A stretch of 64,000 nucleotides of DNA from Ruegeria arenilitoris (GCF_013030265.1 NZ_WPZQ01000010.1:62001-126000); one strand, 5' to 3'; shown: positions 36,352 through 45,514, numbered from the stretch's first letter. Program-made: numbers and translations. The notes: a model not told the origin generated them from the letters alone.

Positions 36352-37388
36352 TTGCCGCGCTCCGGTCGCTATTTCTGGTGGGCGTCATGACCACCGCAAG
36401 CGCTGCCGGAGCCGAGGCAACGCGCGCGATTCTGTCATTTGATGATCTGGATGGCTGGGCTGCGGACGATCATGGCGCAGCCCTTTCAGTTTTTCTGAAT
36501 ACGTGTGGAGATCTGCGGGACCCAGACTGGCAGGCACTGTGTGCGGTAGCCAAGACCTATGAACAGGATGCGGCGCGCGCGTTCTTTGAACTGTTTTTCC
36601 GACCTGTACTGGTCGAAGATGGCAAGGACGCGTTGTTCACGGGTTATTTTGAACCCGAGTTGGATGGTTCGCGAACCCGGTCGGATAAATACCGATATCC
36701 GATTTACAAGATGCCGCCCGAAGCGCGAGAAGCCGGACAATGGCTCAGCCGTCGTGAGTTGCTGACCACCGATGTGATGAAAAATCGCGGTTTGGAAATC
36801 GCCTGGGTCGATGACCCGGTCGAACTGTTCTTTCTGCAGATCCAGGGGTCCGGTCGTGTTCGATTGCCGGATGGATCAGCGCTGCGGGTTGGTTATGGTG
36901 GCGCGAATGGCCACCCGTATCGCTCGATCGGTGTTGAACTGGTGCGTCGCGGGGCGCTGGGCGCGCATGAGGTCAGCGCACAGAGGATACGATCCTGGGT
37001 ACGCAAGAACCCCGAGGCAGGCACCGAACTGCTGTTTCACAATCCGTCTTACGTGTTCTTTCGTGAAGTTTCGCGTGTTGCACCCGAACGCGGCCCTTTG
37101 GGGGCCATGAACCGCTCTGTTACAACAATGCGTAGCATTGCAGCTGATCCGGCTTATACCCCGCTGGGCTCGCCTGTATGGGTCGAAAAGGACGGCAAGG
37201 ATCCGATCAGGCGATTGATGATTGCGCAGGACACGGGCTCTGCCATCAAAGGGGCGCAACGCGCCGATATATTCTTTGGTACAGGCGATGATGCCGGACA
37301 GGCAGCGGGCAGACTTAAGGATCCGGGTCGGATGGTTGTGCTGCTGCCAATTCAGCGCGCCTACGCCCTGTTGCCGGATGAGTTCTGA
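36348..37388 (+). CDS. mltA: Membrane-bound lytic murein transglycosylase A
   Basis: Cleaves peptidoglycan with 1,6-anhydro ring formation. 346 residues, with a signal sequence (cleavage near ASAAGA), the MltA domain (GYFEPELDGSRTRSDKYRYPIYK, FFLQIQGSGRVRLPDG) and the C-terminal 3D domain where AQDTGSAIKGAQRADIFFGTG carries the predicted catalytic Asp. No lipobox cysteine is visible at the cleavage site, so the mature form may be soluble in the periplasm. Coupled to the Tim44-like gene. Confidence 0.93.
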   Translation: MIAALRSLFLVGVMTTASAAGAEATRAILSFDDLDGWAADDHGAALSVFLNTCGDLRDPDWQALCAVAKTYEQDAARAFFELFFRPVLVEDGKDALFTGYFEPELDGSRTRSDKYRYPIYKMPPEAREAGQWLSRRELLTTDVMKNRGLEIAWVDDPVELFFLQIQGSGRVRLPDGSALRVGYGGANGHPYRSIGVELVRRGALGAHEVSAQRIRSWVRKNPEAGTELLFHNPSYVFFREVSRVAPERGPLGAMNRSVTTMRSIAADPAYTPLGSPVWVEKDGKDPIRRLMIAQDTGSAIKGAQRADIFFGTGDDAGQAAGRLKDPGRMVVLLPIQRAYALLPDEF

Positions 37389-37975
37389 TGACACGGCGCA
37401 AACTGACGGCAGAAGAAATCGAGCTTTGGCGCAAAGTAGCGAAGCAGGCCGAGAGGCTGCATCCGGAAATTCCGCAATCAGTACACCCGGCCACCCTGCC
37501 GAAACCAAAGCCAACAAAAACCCCGAAAGCACGGATTGATGCGTTTGAGTTGGGTCAGAAGGTACCGGCCAAACCATCACGGAACACACTGAAACCTTCG
37601 GTTACGGAACAATTGCGAAGTGCGCCGGTCCAGATGGACAACAAGGCTTTCGGACGCATGAAGCGTGGAAAGCTGAAGCCAGAGGGCCGCATTGATCTGC
37701 ACGGCATGCGCGTTGATACGGCCCATCCGGCTTTGGTTCGCTTTGTTCTGTCGGCACAGGCTTCGGGCAAGCGACTGGTTCTGGTCATCACCGGCAAAGG
37801 CAAAGATCGTGATGAACCGGGGCCAATTCCGACACCACGCGGGGTATTGCGCGATCAGGTGCCGCATTGGTTGTCGATACCACCTTTGGCACAAGCCGTA
37901 ATGCAGGTAACACCCGCCCATATCAGCCATGGCGGTGATGGTGCTTATTACGTGTATCTGCGAAGGGTTCGCTAA
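37388..37975 (+). CDS. Smr-domain protein
   Basis: 195 residues: a basic, proline-rich N-terminal half and a C-terminal Smr domain (~100-195) with the LDxH-like RIDLHGMRVD motif and the TGKGKD loop (LVLVITGKGKDRDEPG). Smr domains bind or nick nucleic acids. Its ATG overlaps the mltA stop by one base. The 3' end overlaps a convergent MFS gene by four bases. Confidence 0.87.
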   Translation: MTRRKLTAEEIELWRKVAKQAERLHPEIPQSVHPATLPKPKPTKTPKARIDAFELGQKVPAKPSRNTLKPSVTEQLRSAPVQMDNKAFGRMKRGKLKPEGRIDLHGMRVDTAHPALVRFVLSAQASGKRLVLVITGKGKDRDEPGPIPTPRGVLRDQVPHWLSIPPLAQAVMQVTPAHISHGGDGAYYVYLRRVR

Positions 37976-39192
37976 AGGCTGCGGGCAGCCCGGCTGATCC
38001 CCGTCCATGCCATCAAACAAACCAGAACAAAAAAGACAGCGATCCACAGAAATTGTGTGCTGAGCGGTATGCCCAGATCAATCAGAACTCCGGTCAGGCC
38101 CGGGCCAATGGCCGAGCCCAGAACCATCACTGCGGTTGCCATTGCCTTGATGGAACCGATGTGACGGGTGCCATAGAACTCGGCCCAGAACGCGCTGGGC
38201 AAAGTGTTGTTCGCACCGACCGTCAGGGCAAGAAAGGACATTCCTATAAGTGCCCCGCTGATCGAGTTGGTCACCCCGATGATGGCAAATCCGACTGCCA
38301 TAGGTAGTTGGTAGAACGGCATCATCCGCGCCGTTCCCCACTTGTCCAATGCCCAGCCCGAGGTGAACATCGCAAGAAGTGAAACCCCGGTAAAAACCGG
38401 GAACAATGCCACCAGTTCAATATGCTGCCAGCCCTTCACCTCAGCCAGATGGACCTGATGAAAGAAAAAGGCAGTTATAAACGCGGATGGTCCCAATATC
38501 GCAGGTGTCATCAGCCAGAACAGCGGATGAAACAGGGTTTCCTTGCGGGTCCAGTGATGGCCCTGCATCCCGGTTGAAGAATAGGCATCCGACAGGCTTT
38601 GCGGGGTCCTCTCTTGCCGCAACAACCGGATCAGAACCGGAATGCCCAATGCGGTGATCCCGGCTGATACGATCCAAAGCCAGTGCCAGTCTACGAAAGC
38701 CATGGCGGCAACGAAGCTCAGCGGCAGCAATGCTTCACCCAGCGCAATACCAATTGTCGCAATCGACAACGCCTTGCCTCGTGTGACCGTAAACCAGCGG
38801 GCCATGGCGACCATGGCGATGTGGATGCTCATACCCTGGCCGAACAGGCGTAGCAGAAAGATTACTACGGGCAGCAACATGAGCCACGAATTCAACGCCA
38901 TCGATATCGCCGCCAGCGCAAGACCAGCCAATACCACCGGGCCAAGAACCCGGACCCGAAAAACATCAGTCAAACCGCCAGCCCAGATCATCACGATGGC
39001 GGATACGGTCGTACCCAGAGAATAGAGACCTCCCCAGGCACCATGGCTCAGGCCGAATTCAGTGCGGATTTCCCCGGCAAAAATGGAAATGAAAAAGGTC
39101 TGACCGAAGCTGGACAGAAAGGTCAGCAGAACACCGGCACTCAACCAGGTAGCGTTATCGTACAGATACTGGCGCAGTCTGAACTGCGTCAC
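37972..39192 (-). CDS. MFS transporter
   Basis: Major facilitator of 406 residues with about 12 membrane helices. The N-terminus FGQTFFISIFAGEIRTEFGLSHGAWGGLYSLGTTVSA and the RWFTVTRGKALSIATIG motif after helix 4 resemble the monocarboxylate/oxalate-formate antiporter branch. Substrate not determined. The start is GTG, overlapping the stop of the upstream alpha/beta-hydrolase lipoprotein (GTGA), so they are co-expressed. Confidence 0.85.
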   Translation of the reverse strand: MTQFRLRQYLYDNATWLSAGVLLTFLSSFGQTFFISIFAGEIRTEFGLSHGAWGGLYSLGTTVSAIVMIWAGGLTDVFRVRVLGPVVLAGLALAAISMALNSWLMLLPVVIFLLRLFGQGMSIHIAMVAMARWFTVTRGKALSIATIGIALGEALLPLSFVAAMAFVDWHWLWIVSAGITALGIPVLIRLLRQERTPQSLSDAYSSTGMQGHHWTRKETLFHPLFWLMTPAILGPSAFITAFFFHQVHLAEVKGWQHIELVALFPVFTGVSLLAMFTSGWALDKWGTARMMPFYQLPMAVGFAIIGVTNSISGALIGMSFLALTVGANNTLPSAFWAEFYGTRHIGSIKAMATAVMVLGSAIGPGLTGVLIDLGIPLSTQFLWIAVFFVLVCLMAWTGISRAARSL

Positions 39193-40289
39193 GGAGAGCT
39201 GACCTGGGCCTGCCCGGTTTCTGTCAGAACAATTTCGGTCGCACCGTCTGGATTGCGTTGGCTGGGCGGAACCAGAATGTCGATGCCCGGTCGATCTTCG
39301 CGGCCGAAGGTATTGTTTACGCGTCTTAGCGAATTGAGGATCGACAAGAGTGCCGGAGAGGTGGCCGCAACGAAATGTGAGGACTCTGCGTCTTTGTTAA
39401 ACGCGGTTGTATCGATCACGTTGATCGGGAATTCTTCAAGCGTTTTAACCGAGCTTATATTACCCAATCTCTCGCTCTCGTCTGTTCCGCGGAGGCGGCC
39501 TGAAATGTTCAGGATCTTGTCCTTCTGTGACACCATAACAAGGAAAGGGTCGGGCGGGTTCTTGATGCGTCTCATCTGCGAACGGAACAGGTCAACATCC
39601 AGATCCGGCGAAATCAAGACGACCCCTTCGATGTTTCTGTTGGCCCAGCCCGGTTCTTGCAGTTCAGCTTGTCGCATCATCTCCATTGCCAGAGCGCCGC
39701 CCATGGAATGTGCGACCAGAATGACGCGTTTGACGCCCATGGCTTTCAACTCACGGATCGTCTGCTCTAACCCGTCGCGGGCGAACAACATGCTGTCCAG
39801 ATCATAGGCATACCCATACCCGGTTGCGCGGCTGGGCCAGGAGTAGACCAAGGTGGAGCCCGGAAGGCCAATGTCGTGCGTCAGCTGAGCCGCGCGGAAA
39901 ATCGTCTCGGTTTGGGTCGAATTATAGCCGTGCACAAATATTGTAACGTCGTCCTCGCCACGTAGATGTTCGCGCAGTCCCTTTGGCCCGCCCAGCTCGG
40001 TCACATCTGTCAGAACGAACTCTTTTTTTGGATTTGGGTTTGCGTATGAAAACTTCAGCGTTCCTGGTGTGTGCGTTGGCGGGATCGATACTGTTGTTTC
40101 CAGAAACTTCAGCGAATCCCCGCGCCGGAATCCGTAGGTTCCATCTGCTTCACGCGCTCGGGTCGTACTTGCGAATATCTTTTCGGGTGTCCCAATGTTT
40201 ACTGCCGAAGGCACGATCTCGGTTACCGTTCGGTCGACGCAGGCGCTTAGCGACAGAGATACAATCAGAACTAAAAAATAGCGCAGCAC
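39189..40289 (-). CDS. Alpha/beta-hydrolase lipoprotein, DUF900 family
   Basis: 366 residues. The lipobox LSAC has its cysteine at residue 17 (signal MLRYFLVLIVSLS), so the protein should be lipid-anchored. The hydrolase core is DUF900-like, with VTIFVHGYNSTQTE, the GxSxG-type nucleophile elbow VAHSMGG and PSRATGYGYAYDLDS. Asp and His of the triad are plausible further on (SPDLDVD; DAESSHF). Substrate unknown; a lipase or esterase is likely. GTG start; followed by the MFS gene. Confidence 0.85.
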   Translation of the reverse strand: MLRYFLVLIVSLSLSACVDRTVTEIVPSAVNIGTPEKIFASTTRAREADGTYGFRRGDSLKFLETTVSIPPTHTPGTLKFSYANPNPKKEFVLTDVTELGGPKGLREHLRGEDDVTIFVHGYNSTQTETIFRAAQLTHDIGLPGSTLVYSWPSRATGYGYAYDLDSMLFARDGLEQTIRELKAMGVKRVILVAHSMGGALAMEMMRQAELQEPGWANRNIEGVVLISPDLDVDLFRSQMRRIKNPPDPFLVMVSQKDKILNISGRLRGTDESERLGNISSVKTLEEFPINVIDTTAFNKDAESSHFVAATSPALLSILNSLRRVNNTFGREDRPGIDILVPPSQRNPDGATEIVLTETGQAQVSSP

Positions 40290-40387
40290 GGGCCAACCCT
40301 CAGGATGAATTGCGCCTACGCTATCGCATTCTCGCCCTGCGTCCAGCGGCGCAGGGCGGAATTAACGGCAAGAACCGGCTGGCAGTG

Positions 40388-41695
40388 TTACAAAACGTAA
40401 CGGCTCAGGTCGGTTGATTTGGTCAGCTCACCCAGATTGTCGTTCACAAACTGCGCGTCGACTGTGATTTGCGTTCCGGCCTGGTCGGGTGCGGTAAAGG
40501 ACAGTTCTTCGAATACGCGTTCCATCACTGTGTACAAACGACGCGCCCCTATGTTCTCGACGCTTTGGTTTACGTCTGCCGCGATACGTGCCAGTGCGGC
40601 AATGCCATCCTCACTGAAGCTGACGGTCACCTCTTCGGTTCCCATCAGGGCGGTGTATTGCAGGGTCAGGGCGTTGTCGGTCTCGGTCAGAATACGAACG
40701 AAATCCTCTTCGGTCAGCGCGCGCAGCTCTACGCGGATCGGCAGACGGCCCTGAAGTTCGGGCAACAGATCCGAAGGCTTGGCGATGTGGAAGGCACCGC
40801 TTGCGATGAACAGGATGTGGTCGGTTTTGACCGGACCGTGCTTGGTCGAGACGGTTGTCCCTTCGATCAGAGGCAGCAGGTCGCGCTGAACACCTTCGCG
40901 GCTGACATCACCGCCACGTGCATCAGTGCGGGCGCAGACCTTGTCGATTTCGTCCAGGAATACGATGCCGTTCTGTTCAACGGATTCCAGTGCAATACGA
41001 GTGACGGTTTCATCGTCCAGAAGCTTGTCGGCTTCTTCACCGATCAAGATGTCATAGCTCTCTGCAACGGTCAGGCGCTTCTTGACGGTGCGACCACCAA
41101 AGGCCTTGCCGAAGATATCACCCAGATTCATCATGCCCATTTGGCTGCCGGGCTGGCCGGGAATGTCGAACATCGGCATCGGGTTTGATGTGTCGGACAG
41201 TTCCAGCTCGATTACGGTGTCGTCCAGCTCGCCTGCCTTCAGCTTTTTGCGAAACATCTCACGTGTGGATTCACGCGCATCCGTCCCCGCGATGGCTTCG
41301 ATTACACGATCTTCGGCTGCCTGATACGCCTTGGCTTTGACATCCTCGCGCATGTATTCGCGGGTCTGCAGGATGGCGGCATCTGCCAGATCACGAACGA
41401 TCTGTTCGACGTCGCGGCCGACATAGCCCACTTCGGTAAACTTCGTCGCCTCGACCTTTATGAATGGCGCCCGCGCCAGTTTTGCCAGACGCCGGCTGAT
41501 CTCGGTCTTGCCGACACCGGTGGGGCCGATCATCAGGATGTTCTTGGGATAAACCTCGTCCCGAATGTCATCAGGCAATTGCTTGCGCCGCCACCGGTTC
41601 CGCAGCGCCACTGCCACCGCACGCTTTGCGTCCTTCTGTCCGATGATAAAGCGGTCCAGTTCCGAGACAATCTCGCGCGGGGTCAGGTCGGTCAT
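40388..41695 (-). CDS. hslU: ATP-dependent protease ATPase subunit HslU
   Basis: AAA+ unfoldase of the HslUV protease. Walker A GPTGVGKT is at residues 57-64, the pore-loop motif GYVGRD follows, and Walker B VFLDEIDK and the C-terminal YVL complete it. 435 residues, standard. Unusually, hslV is not adjacent: two plus-strand genes lie between. Confidence 0.96.
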   Translation of the reverse strand: MTDLTPREIVSELDRFIIGQKDAKRAVAVALRNRWRRKQLPDDIRDEVYPKNILMIGPTGVGKTEISRRLAKLARAPFIKVEATKFTEVGYVGRDVEQIVRDLADAAILQTREYMREDVKAKAYQAAEDRVIEAIAGTDARESTREMFRKKLKAGELDDTVIELELSDTSNPMPMFDIPGQPGSQMGMMNLGDIFGKAFGGRTVKKRLTVAESYDILIGEEADKLLDDETVTRIALESVEQNGIVFLDEIDKVCARTDARGGDVSREGVQRDLLPLIEGTTVSTKHGPVKTDHILFIASGAFHIAKPSDLLPELQGRLPIRVELRALTEEDFVRILTETDNALTLQYTALMGTEEVTVSFSEDGIAALARIAADVNQSVENIGARRLYTVMERVFEELSFTAPDQAGTQITVDAQFVNDNLGELTKSTDLSRYVL

Positions 41696-41892
41696 GTGTT
41701 TTCTATCCGTTTGTTTCGCACGGGAACCTAATCATAAGGCGCGAAAACACAAGCCGATCACAGAAAGATCACAGCAATACACGGTAAGCACACGCAAATT
41801 CTAGGTGATGTGAATCGCCAGACAGTGAATACCTGCGCATAGTTTGCGACGACGGGCAAACCCGCCTGCACTTACTAATGGAGACACACATC

Positions 41893-42294
41893 ATGATGAC
41901 TCGTCGTTCGCTCTTTCTGAACGCGGCTGCCACTGGTGCAGCTCTGACTCTGGCCAACGCCGGTGTTGCAGTTGCTGGCGGTGCCAAGAAAAAGGGCACA
42001 TTCGAGGGCCGTTCGAAACACGTGACCACGGGTTCGGTCAAAGTAGTCAAGGATGGCGATCGTTACATTGTGGAGCTGGGTGATGACTTTTCTCTGGACA
42101 ATGGTCCTGACCCGCGCGTGGCCTTCGGTAAGAACGGCACCTATGATCCCAATTCCAAGCTGGGCGCGCTGCTGAACCTTACAGGCAAGCAGCAATATGC
42201 CGTCCCGCCCACCATGGATATCTCGGGCTATGACGAGGTCTACATCTGGTGCGAAGTGGCGGGCGTTCCGCTGGGCGTTGCGGCGCTTAAGTAA
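41893..42294 (+). CDS. DM13-domain protein with Tat-type signal
   Basis: 133 residues from MMTRRSLFLNAAATG. GGAG lies about ten bases upstream, and an ATG five codons earlier is less likely. The N-terminus has a twin-arginine pattern TRRSLFL and a hydrophobic stretch ending in AVAGG. The rest is a DM13 domain (SVKVVKDGDRYIVELGDDF, then YDEVYIWCEVAGVPLGVA with a conserved Cys). DM13 domains are proposed to have redox roles. Tat export would fit a cofactor or prior folding, but that is inference. Confidence 0.82.
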   Translation: MMTRRSLFLNAAATGAALTLANAGVAVAGGAKKKGTFEGRSKHVTTGSVKVVKDGDRYIVELGDDFSLDNGPDPRVAFGKNGTYDPNSKLGALLNLTGKQQYAVPPTMDISGYDEVYIWCEVAGVPLGVAALK

Positions 42295-42314
42295 TCATTT
42301 ACGAAACACCAATT

Positions 42315-42340
42315 CAGCGGCCGGAGCAAATCGGCCGCTG
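42315..42340 (+). terminator. Inverted repeat after DM13 gene
   Basis: CAGCGGCCG and CGGCCGCTG form a perfect 9-bp stem with an eight-base loop, 20 bases after the DM13 stop. There is no T tract, so intrinsic termination is uncertain. Confidence 0.5.
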
Positions 42341-42410
42341 ATCTGCGGTTAGGTGACGCGCTGCCAATCTGCTACAGTGATCCCGGGTATTGGAACCAGG
42401 GACATGTTGC

Positions 42411-43652
42411 ATGAGTAAAATTGCCAAGATCACATTGCTGTTCGTTGTATTTGTGGATCTGATTGGGCAAGGGCTGGTCTTTCCCATCATCAACTCTCTG
42501 ATTATGGAGACGAAATCCGGGTTCCTGCCTGACAACACCCCGGATGGCCGTCGGCATTTCTACTACGGGTTGGTGATCGGATGTTTCTTTCTGTCCTGGT
42601 TTCTGGGGGTCGTATATGTATCCAAGGTCTCGGACTCGATCGGGCGTAAGAATGCGTTGTTGGTTTGTCTTGGTGGTGCGCTAGCCGGGTATGCGATTAC
42701 TATTGCCGCCCTGTATCTAAACAGCTTGCTTTTACTAATTCTGGGACGGTCGATTACCGGCTTTACCGCAGGCAACCAGCCCATCGCGCAGGCGGCGATG
42801 ATAGACGGCAGCACGGATGCCGCTGATCGCGATCGCAACATGGGGTACATCGTAACCGGTGTCAGCTTTGGCCTTGTAGGGGGGCCTATCATCGGCGCGG
42901 TTCTCTCTGATGCGGCACTGCTGGGCAGCGCGGCGACACTAAAGACACCGTTTTATGGTGCCTTTGTTCTGGTGCTGATCGCGATATTCCTTGTGTCAGT
43001 CTTCTTTAAGGACACAAGAACCGAGCGCGAGCCTTTTGTTTTCAGGCCTCGTGATATCACCGACAGCCTGATCGCGGTGCGCGGACATCCGATGGTTCTG
43101 AAGATCCTGCCGGTCTATTCATTCTTCATGATCGCAAATGTAACGTTTTACGTCTTCGTGGATAACTTCCTGACCAGTGCGTTTGGCTATGGCGTGATCG
43201 GTGGCAGTGTCGCGATGGTCGTCATCGGCGTTGCGCTTGCGTTTTCGAGCACCTTCCTTGTGAAACCCGCACAGGAGCGATTCAGTAAACACAGCATCAT
43301 CCATACTTCTCTGATCGTCATGATCGTCTGTGGCGCTGCTTTTGCCTTCAGTCCGAGCGGTGTTTTCAGCTACGTCCCGGTCTTCTTCTTCTACTTCCTG
43401 TTCGGAGTCGCGTACCCGACTATGCTCGGGCTGTTTTCATCCAGCGTCAGCGAAACGGATCAGGGCTGGGTCATGGGTGTCACAACCGCTGTGTTCTGCC
43501 TTGCCGGGGGGGTCATGTCGCTGATCGGAGGAGGATTGATGAGCATCGACATCCGTGTGCCGTACTACATCGTTATCATAGCGGCGATGCTGGGCCTCGT
43601 TGGCATGCATCGCCGCTGGAAAGGTAAGGAGATCTCAACGCTCCTGGCTTGA
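42411..43652 (+). CDS. MFS transporter
   Basis: 413 residues, about 12 helices, DHA1/tetracycline-resistance-like layout. The N-terminus LLFVVFVDLIGQGLVFPI and the motif A region VSKVSDSIGRKNALLV are visible, and motif C-like GLVGGPIIGAVLSD occurs in helix 5. It may export small molecules; substrate unknown. The ATG of MSKIAKITLL is preferred to an upstream TTG. It lies between hslU and hslV on the opposite strand. Confidence 0.85.
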   Translation: MSKIAKITLLFVVFVDLIGQGLVFPIINSLIMETKSGFLPDNTPDGRRHFYYGLVIGCFFLSWFLGVVYVSKVSDSIGRKNALLVCLGGALAGYAITIAALYLNSLLLLILGRSITGFTAGNQPIAQAAMIDGSTDAADRDRNMGYIVTGVSFGLVGGPIIGAVLSDAALLGSAATLKTPFYGAFVLVLIAIFLVSVFFKDTRTEREPFVFRPRDITDSLIAVRGHPMVLKILPVYSFFMIANVTFYVFVDNFLTSAFGYGVIGGSVAMVVIGVALAFSSTFLVKPAQERFSKHSIIHTSLIVMIVCGAAFAFSPSGVFSYVPVFFFYFLFGVAYPTMLGLFSSSVSETDQGWVMGVTTAVFCLAGGVMSLIGGGLMSIDIRVPYYIVIIAAMLGLVGMHRRWKGKEISTLLA

Positions 43653-43655
43653 ACC

Positions 43656-44213
43656 TCAGGCCGAGATCGTTTCGACTGTCAGCTTACCATTGGTGTAAAC
43701 GCAAATGTCGGCAGCGATCGCCATGGATTGACGTGCGACGTCCTCGGCCGATTTGTCGCTGTCCATCATCGCGCGGGCTGCGGCCAGTGCAAAGTTACCG
43801 CCGGATCCGATGGCTGCAACATTGTGTTCGGGCTCAAGCACATCCCCTGCCCCGGTGATCACAAACAGGTCTTTGCCGTCGGTTACGATCAGCATCGCCT
43901 CAAGCTTTTGCAGGTACTTGTCAGTACGCCAGTCCTTTGCCAGCTCGACAGATGCGCGGGCCAGTTGACCGGGTGTTGCCTCAAGCTTGGCTTCCAGCCT
44001 TTCCAGCAAGGTAAAGGCATCCGCAGTTGAGCCGGCGAAACCAGCCACGATCTCGAACCCGCCAGGCGACAGGCGACGCACCTTTCGCGCGGTTCCCTTA
44101 ATCACGGTCTGACCCAGGCTAACCTGCCCGTCACCCGCGATGACGATCTGCCCTTCTTTTTTGACGCCAATGATCGTGGTCCCGTGCCATCCGGGGAAAT
44201 CGCTGTCTGCCAT
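43656..44213 (-). CDS. hslV: ATP-dependent protease peptidase subunit HslV
   Basis: Proteasome-like threonine peptidase of the HslUV complex. The processed N-terminal threonine is T12 in [11 protein letters not shown], and [22 protein letters not shown] is the family signature. 185 residues from the ATG preceded by GGAGG. A heat-shock-like promoter is visible upstream. Divergent from a DUF1127 gene. Confidence 0.95.
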   Translation of the reverse strand: MADSDFPGWHGTTIIGVKKEGQIVIAGDGQVSLGQTVIKGTARKVRRLSPGGFEIVAGFAGSTADAFTLLERLEAKLEATPGQLARASVELAKDWRTDKYLQKLEAMLIVTDGKDLFVITGAGDVLEPEHNVAAIGSGGNFALAAARAMMDSDKSAEDVARQSMAIAADICVYTNGKLTVETISA

Positions 44214-44240
44214 GAAAGCCTCCGTTATCACCGGCGACAT

Positions 44241-44268
44241 ATATGGGCTGGGGACGGGATCGGCGCAA
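44241..44268 (-). promoter_or_regulatory. Possible heat-shock (RpoH) promoter of hslV
   Basis: On the minus strand TTGCGC is followed after 14 bases by GCCCATAT, resembling the RpoH CTTGAA / CCCCATnT pattern, about 28 bases before the hslV ATG. Motif match only. Confidence 0.35.
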
Positions 44269-44330
44269 CCCGTTCCGAAACTGCCCAAAAGATATGCAAA
44301 AAATGCATTCCGGGGTTACCAGACTATCAA

Positions 44331-44384
44331 TTGTGAGTCCGTCCTGCCGGTACTACATGGGGCTCACAACCGACAACGGGTCGG
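44331..44384 (+). promoter_or_regulatory. Structured leader of the DUF1127 gene
   Basis: Two potential hairpins precede the DUF1127 ATG. TTGTGAG (44331-44337) pairs with CTCACAA (44363-44369), and CCGAC (44370-44374) pairs with GTCGG (44380-44384) around a five-base loop. Whether they are transcribed together is not known. Confidence 0.4.
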
Positions 44385-44410
44385 CTGTTTCAGATCAAAG
44401 GACTGGGCAA

Positions 44411-44605
44411 ATGGCAACTACCGCAAATATCCACGCGCCGCTCGGAGCAGCTACCATTCTGCATGTAGTGGACGCGTTCATCAATGTCTTCAACAACGTT
44501 GTCGCGTGGAACGAATCCCGCAAGACGCGCAATATCCTGAACCACCTGACAGACGCTCAGCTGGAAGATATCGGCCTGACACGCGCCGAAATCGCAAAAA
44601 TCTGA
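44411..44605 (+). CDS. DUF1127 small protein
   Basis: 64 residues from MATTANIHAPLG, with AAAGGA upstream. The C-terminal half is the DUF1127 arginine-rich motif (WNESRKTRNILNHLTDAQLEDIGLTRAEI). In Rhodobacter a DUF1127 protein (CcaF1) influences RNA turnover and is encoded with small RNAs; this is a related small protein, not necessarily an orthologue. The gene is flanked by hairpins on both sides. Confidence 0.85.
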   Translation: MATTANIHAPLGAATILHVVDAFINVFNNVVAWNESRKTRNILNHLTDAQLEDIGLTRAEIAKI

Positions 44606-44641
44606 TCCCTCGATAAGGATCAGCAGAGGAAAGAGGAAGAG
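44603..44641 (+). ncRNA. Possible 3'-UTR-derived small RNA region after DUF1127 gene
   Basis: Starting at the stop codon, TGATCC and GGATCA form a 6-bp hairpin. A GA-rich linker (44623-44641, repeated AGGA/GAGG units) follows, then an intrinsic terminator. The layout hairpin / open purine-rich stretch / terminator suits a processed small RNA, but no transcript evidence exists here. Confidence 0.3.
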
Positions 44642-44667
44642 GCCGTCCGATCCTGGGCGGCTTTTTT
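44642..44667 (+). terminator. Intrinsic terminator of the DUF1127 gene
   Basis: GCCGTCC and GGGCGGC form a 7-bp stem (one G-T pair) with a six-base loop, followed by six T. Confidence 0.82.
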
Positions 44668-44671
44668 CATT

Positions 44672-45034
44672 TCAGCTCTGTACGTATTGGCCTGTAAGAT
44701 CGGGAAGAAATGCCTCGATCGCAGCTGTGGCAACGGCGTGACGCGTTCCTGCCTCTGTGTCCTCAACATCCAGACCACCTTTGACGGCGCGAACCTCGGC
44801 CCGGCCACGTGGCAGATCGGACGCAACCAGATCACAATCCACATCCTCGGGATGTTGCACACCGATTGTTACGCAAACCCGCATTTCCGAATGATCAATG
44901 CCCAGTTTGGAAAACAATGTGATCGAGGAATGGTGCAGCGCGTCCTGCACTGCCCGGCGCGCCGCTTTGGTATAATCCTGACCATAAAGGTCGTTGCCGG
45001 TACCCATTTCCAGAATGATACGCCTTTCGGTCAT
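44672..45034 (-). CDS. Lin0512 family protein, copy 1
   Basis: 120 residues of the Lin0512 family of unknown function. The N-terminal glycine-rich motif GTGNDLYGQDYT is close to the family's reported GxGxDxHG, with Tyr for His. Then come ARRAVQDALHHSS, IGVQHPEDVD and KGGLDVED, which are shared with the neighbouring copy. Its ATG overlaps that copy's stop (ATGA). The two products align over their whole length, so a hetero-oligomer is plausible. Confidence 0.8.
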   Translation of the reverse strand: MTERRIILEMGTGNDLYGQDYTKAARRAVQDALHHSSITLFSKLGIDHSEMRVCVTIGVQHPEDVDCDLVASDLPRGRAEVRAVKGGLDVEDTEAGTRHAVATAAIEAFLPDLTGQYVQS

Positions 45035-45381
45035 TGGGCCGGCTCCATGTCGAACGATACAACAACTGCTGCGTTTGCGATGACTGTGTTCCCTTCGGTA
45101 TGAGGCTTGTCGACATCCAGCCCACCCTGCGTGACTTTGATGTTGGGCTTGCCATATGGAAACACGGCCTTCAGCGCTTCGACGTCGACTTTCTCTGGCT
45201 GCTGAACGCCAATTTCCGCATCAATGATCATCGCTTCTTTTGGAAAACCAAATAACTCCGCCATGTTGACCGAGTTGTGCCAAAGCGCATCCTTGATTGC
45301 TCGTAGTGCAGCTTCGGTATAGTCCTCGCGTCTTAGCGACGTCCCCATACCGAATTCCACCAATACTCTTGTTTTGGCCAT
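45031..45381 (-). CDS. Lin0512 family protein, copy 2
   Basis: 116 residues from MAKTRVLVEFGMG, with AAGGAA upstream. It is paralogous to the next gene: EDYTEAALRAIKDALWHNS, IGVQQPEKVDVEAL and QGGLDVDKP match copy 1, but the glycine motif has diverged to GMGTSLRRED, losing the conserved Asp and final Gly. Copy 2 is translated first. Function unknown. Confidence 0.8.
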   Translation of the reverse strand: MAKTRVLVEFGMGTSLRREDYTEAALRAIKDALWHNSVNMAELFGFPKEAMIIDAEIGVQQPEKVDVEALKAVFPYGKPNIKVTQGGLDVDKPHTEGNTVIANAAVVVSFDMEPAQ

Positions 45382-45464
45382 GTCGTTCCTTCGTCTCTGT
45401 CCGCGCAATATTCGCCCTGGATCAACGCTCAGGCAAAATCCAGTTGGCGGGCTTTGATCGGACC

Positions 45465-45490
45465 AAAAAAAGGCGCCCGATTGGACGCCC
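45465..45490 (-). terminator. Intrinsic terminator of trxA
   Basis: On the minus strand GGCGTCC pairs with GGGCGCC (one G-T pair) around a short AATC loop, followed by seven T. It separates the trxA transcript from the Lin0512 pair. Confidence 0.85.
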
Positions 45491-45514
45491 TTAATGATCA
45501 GATATCGTTACCGA

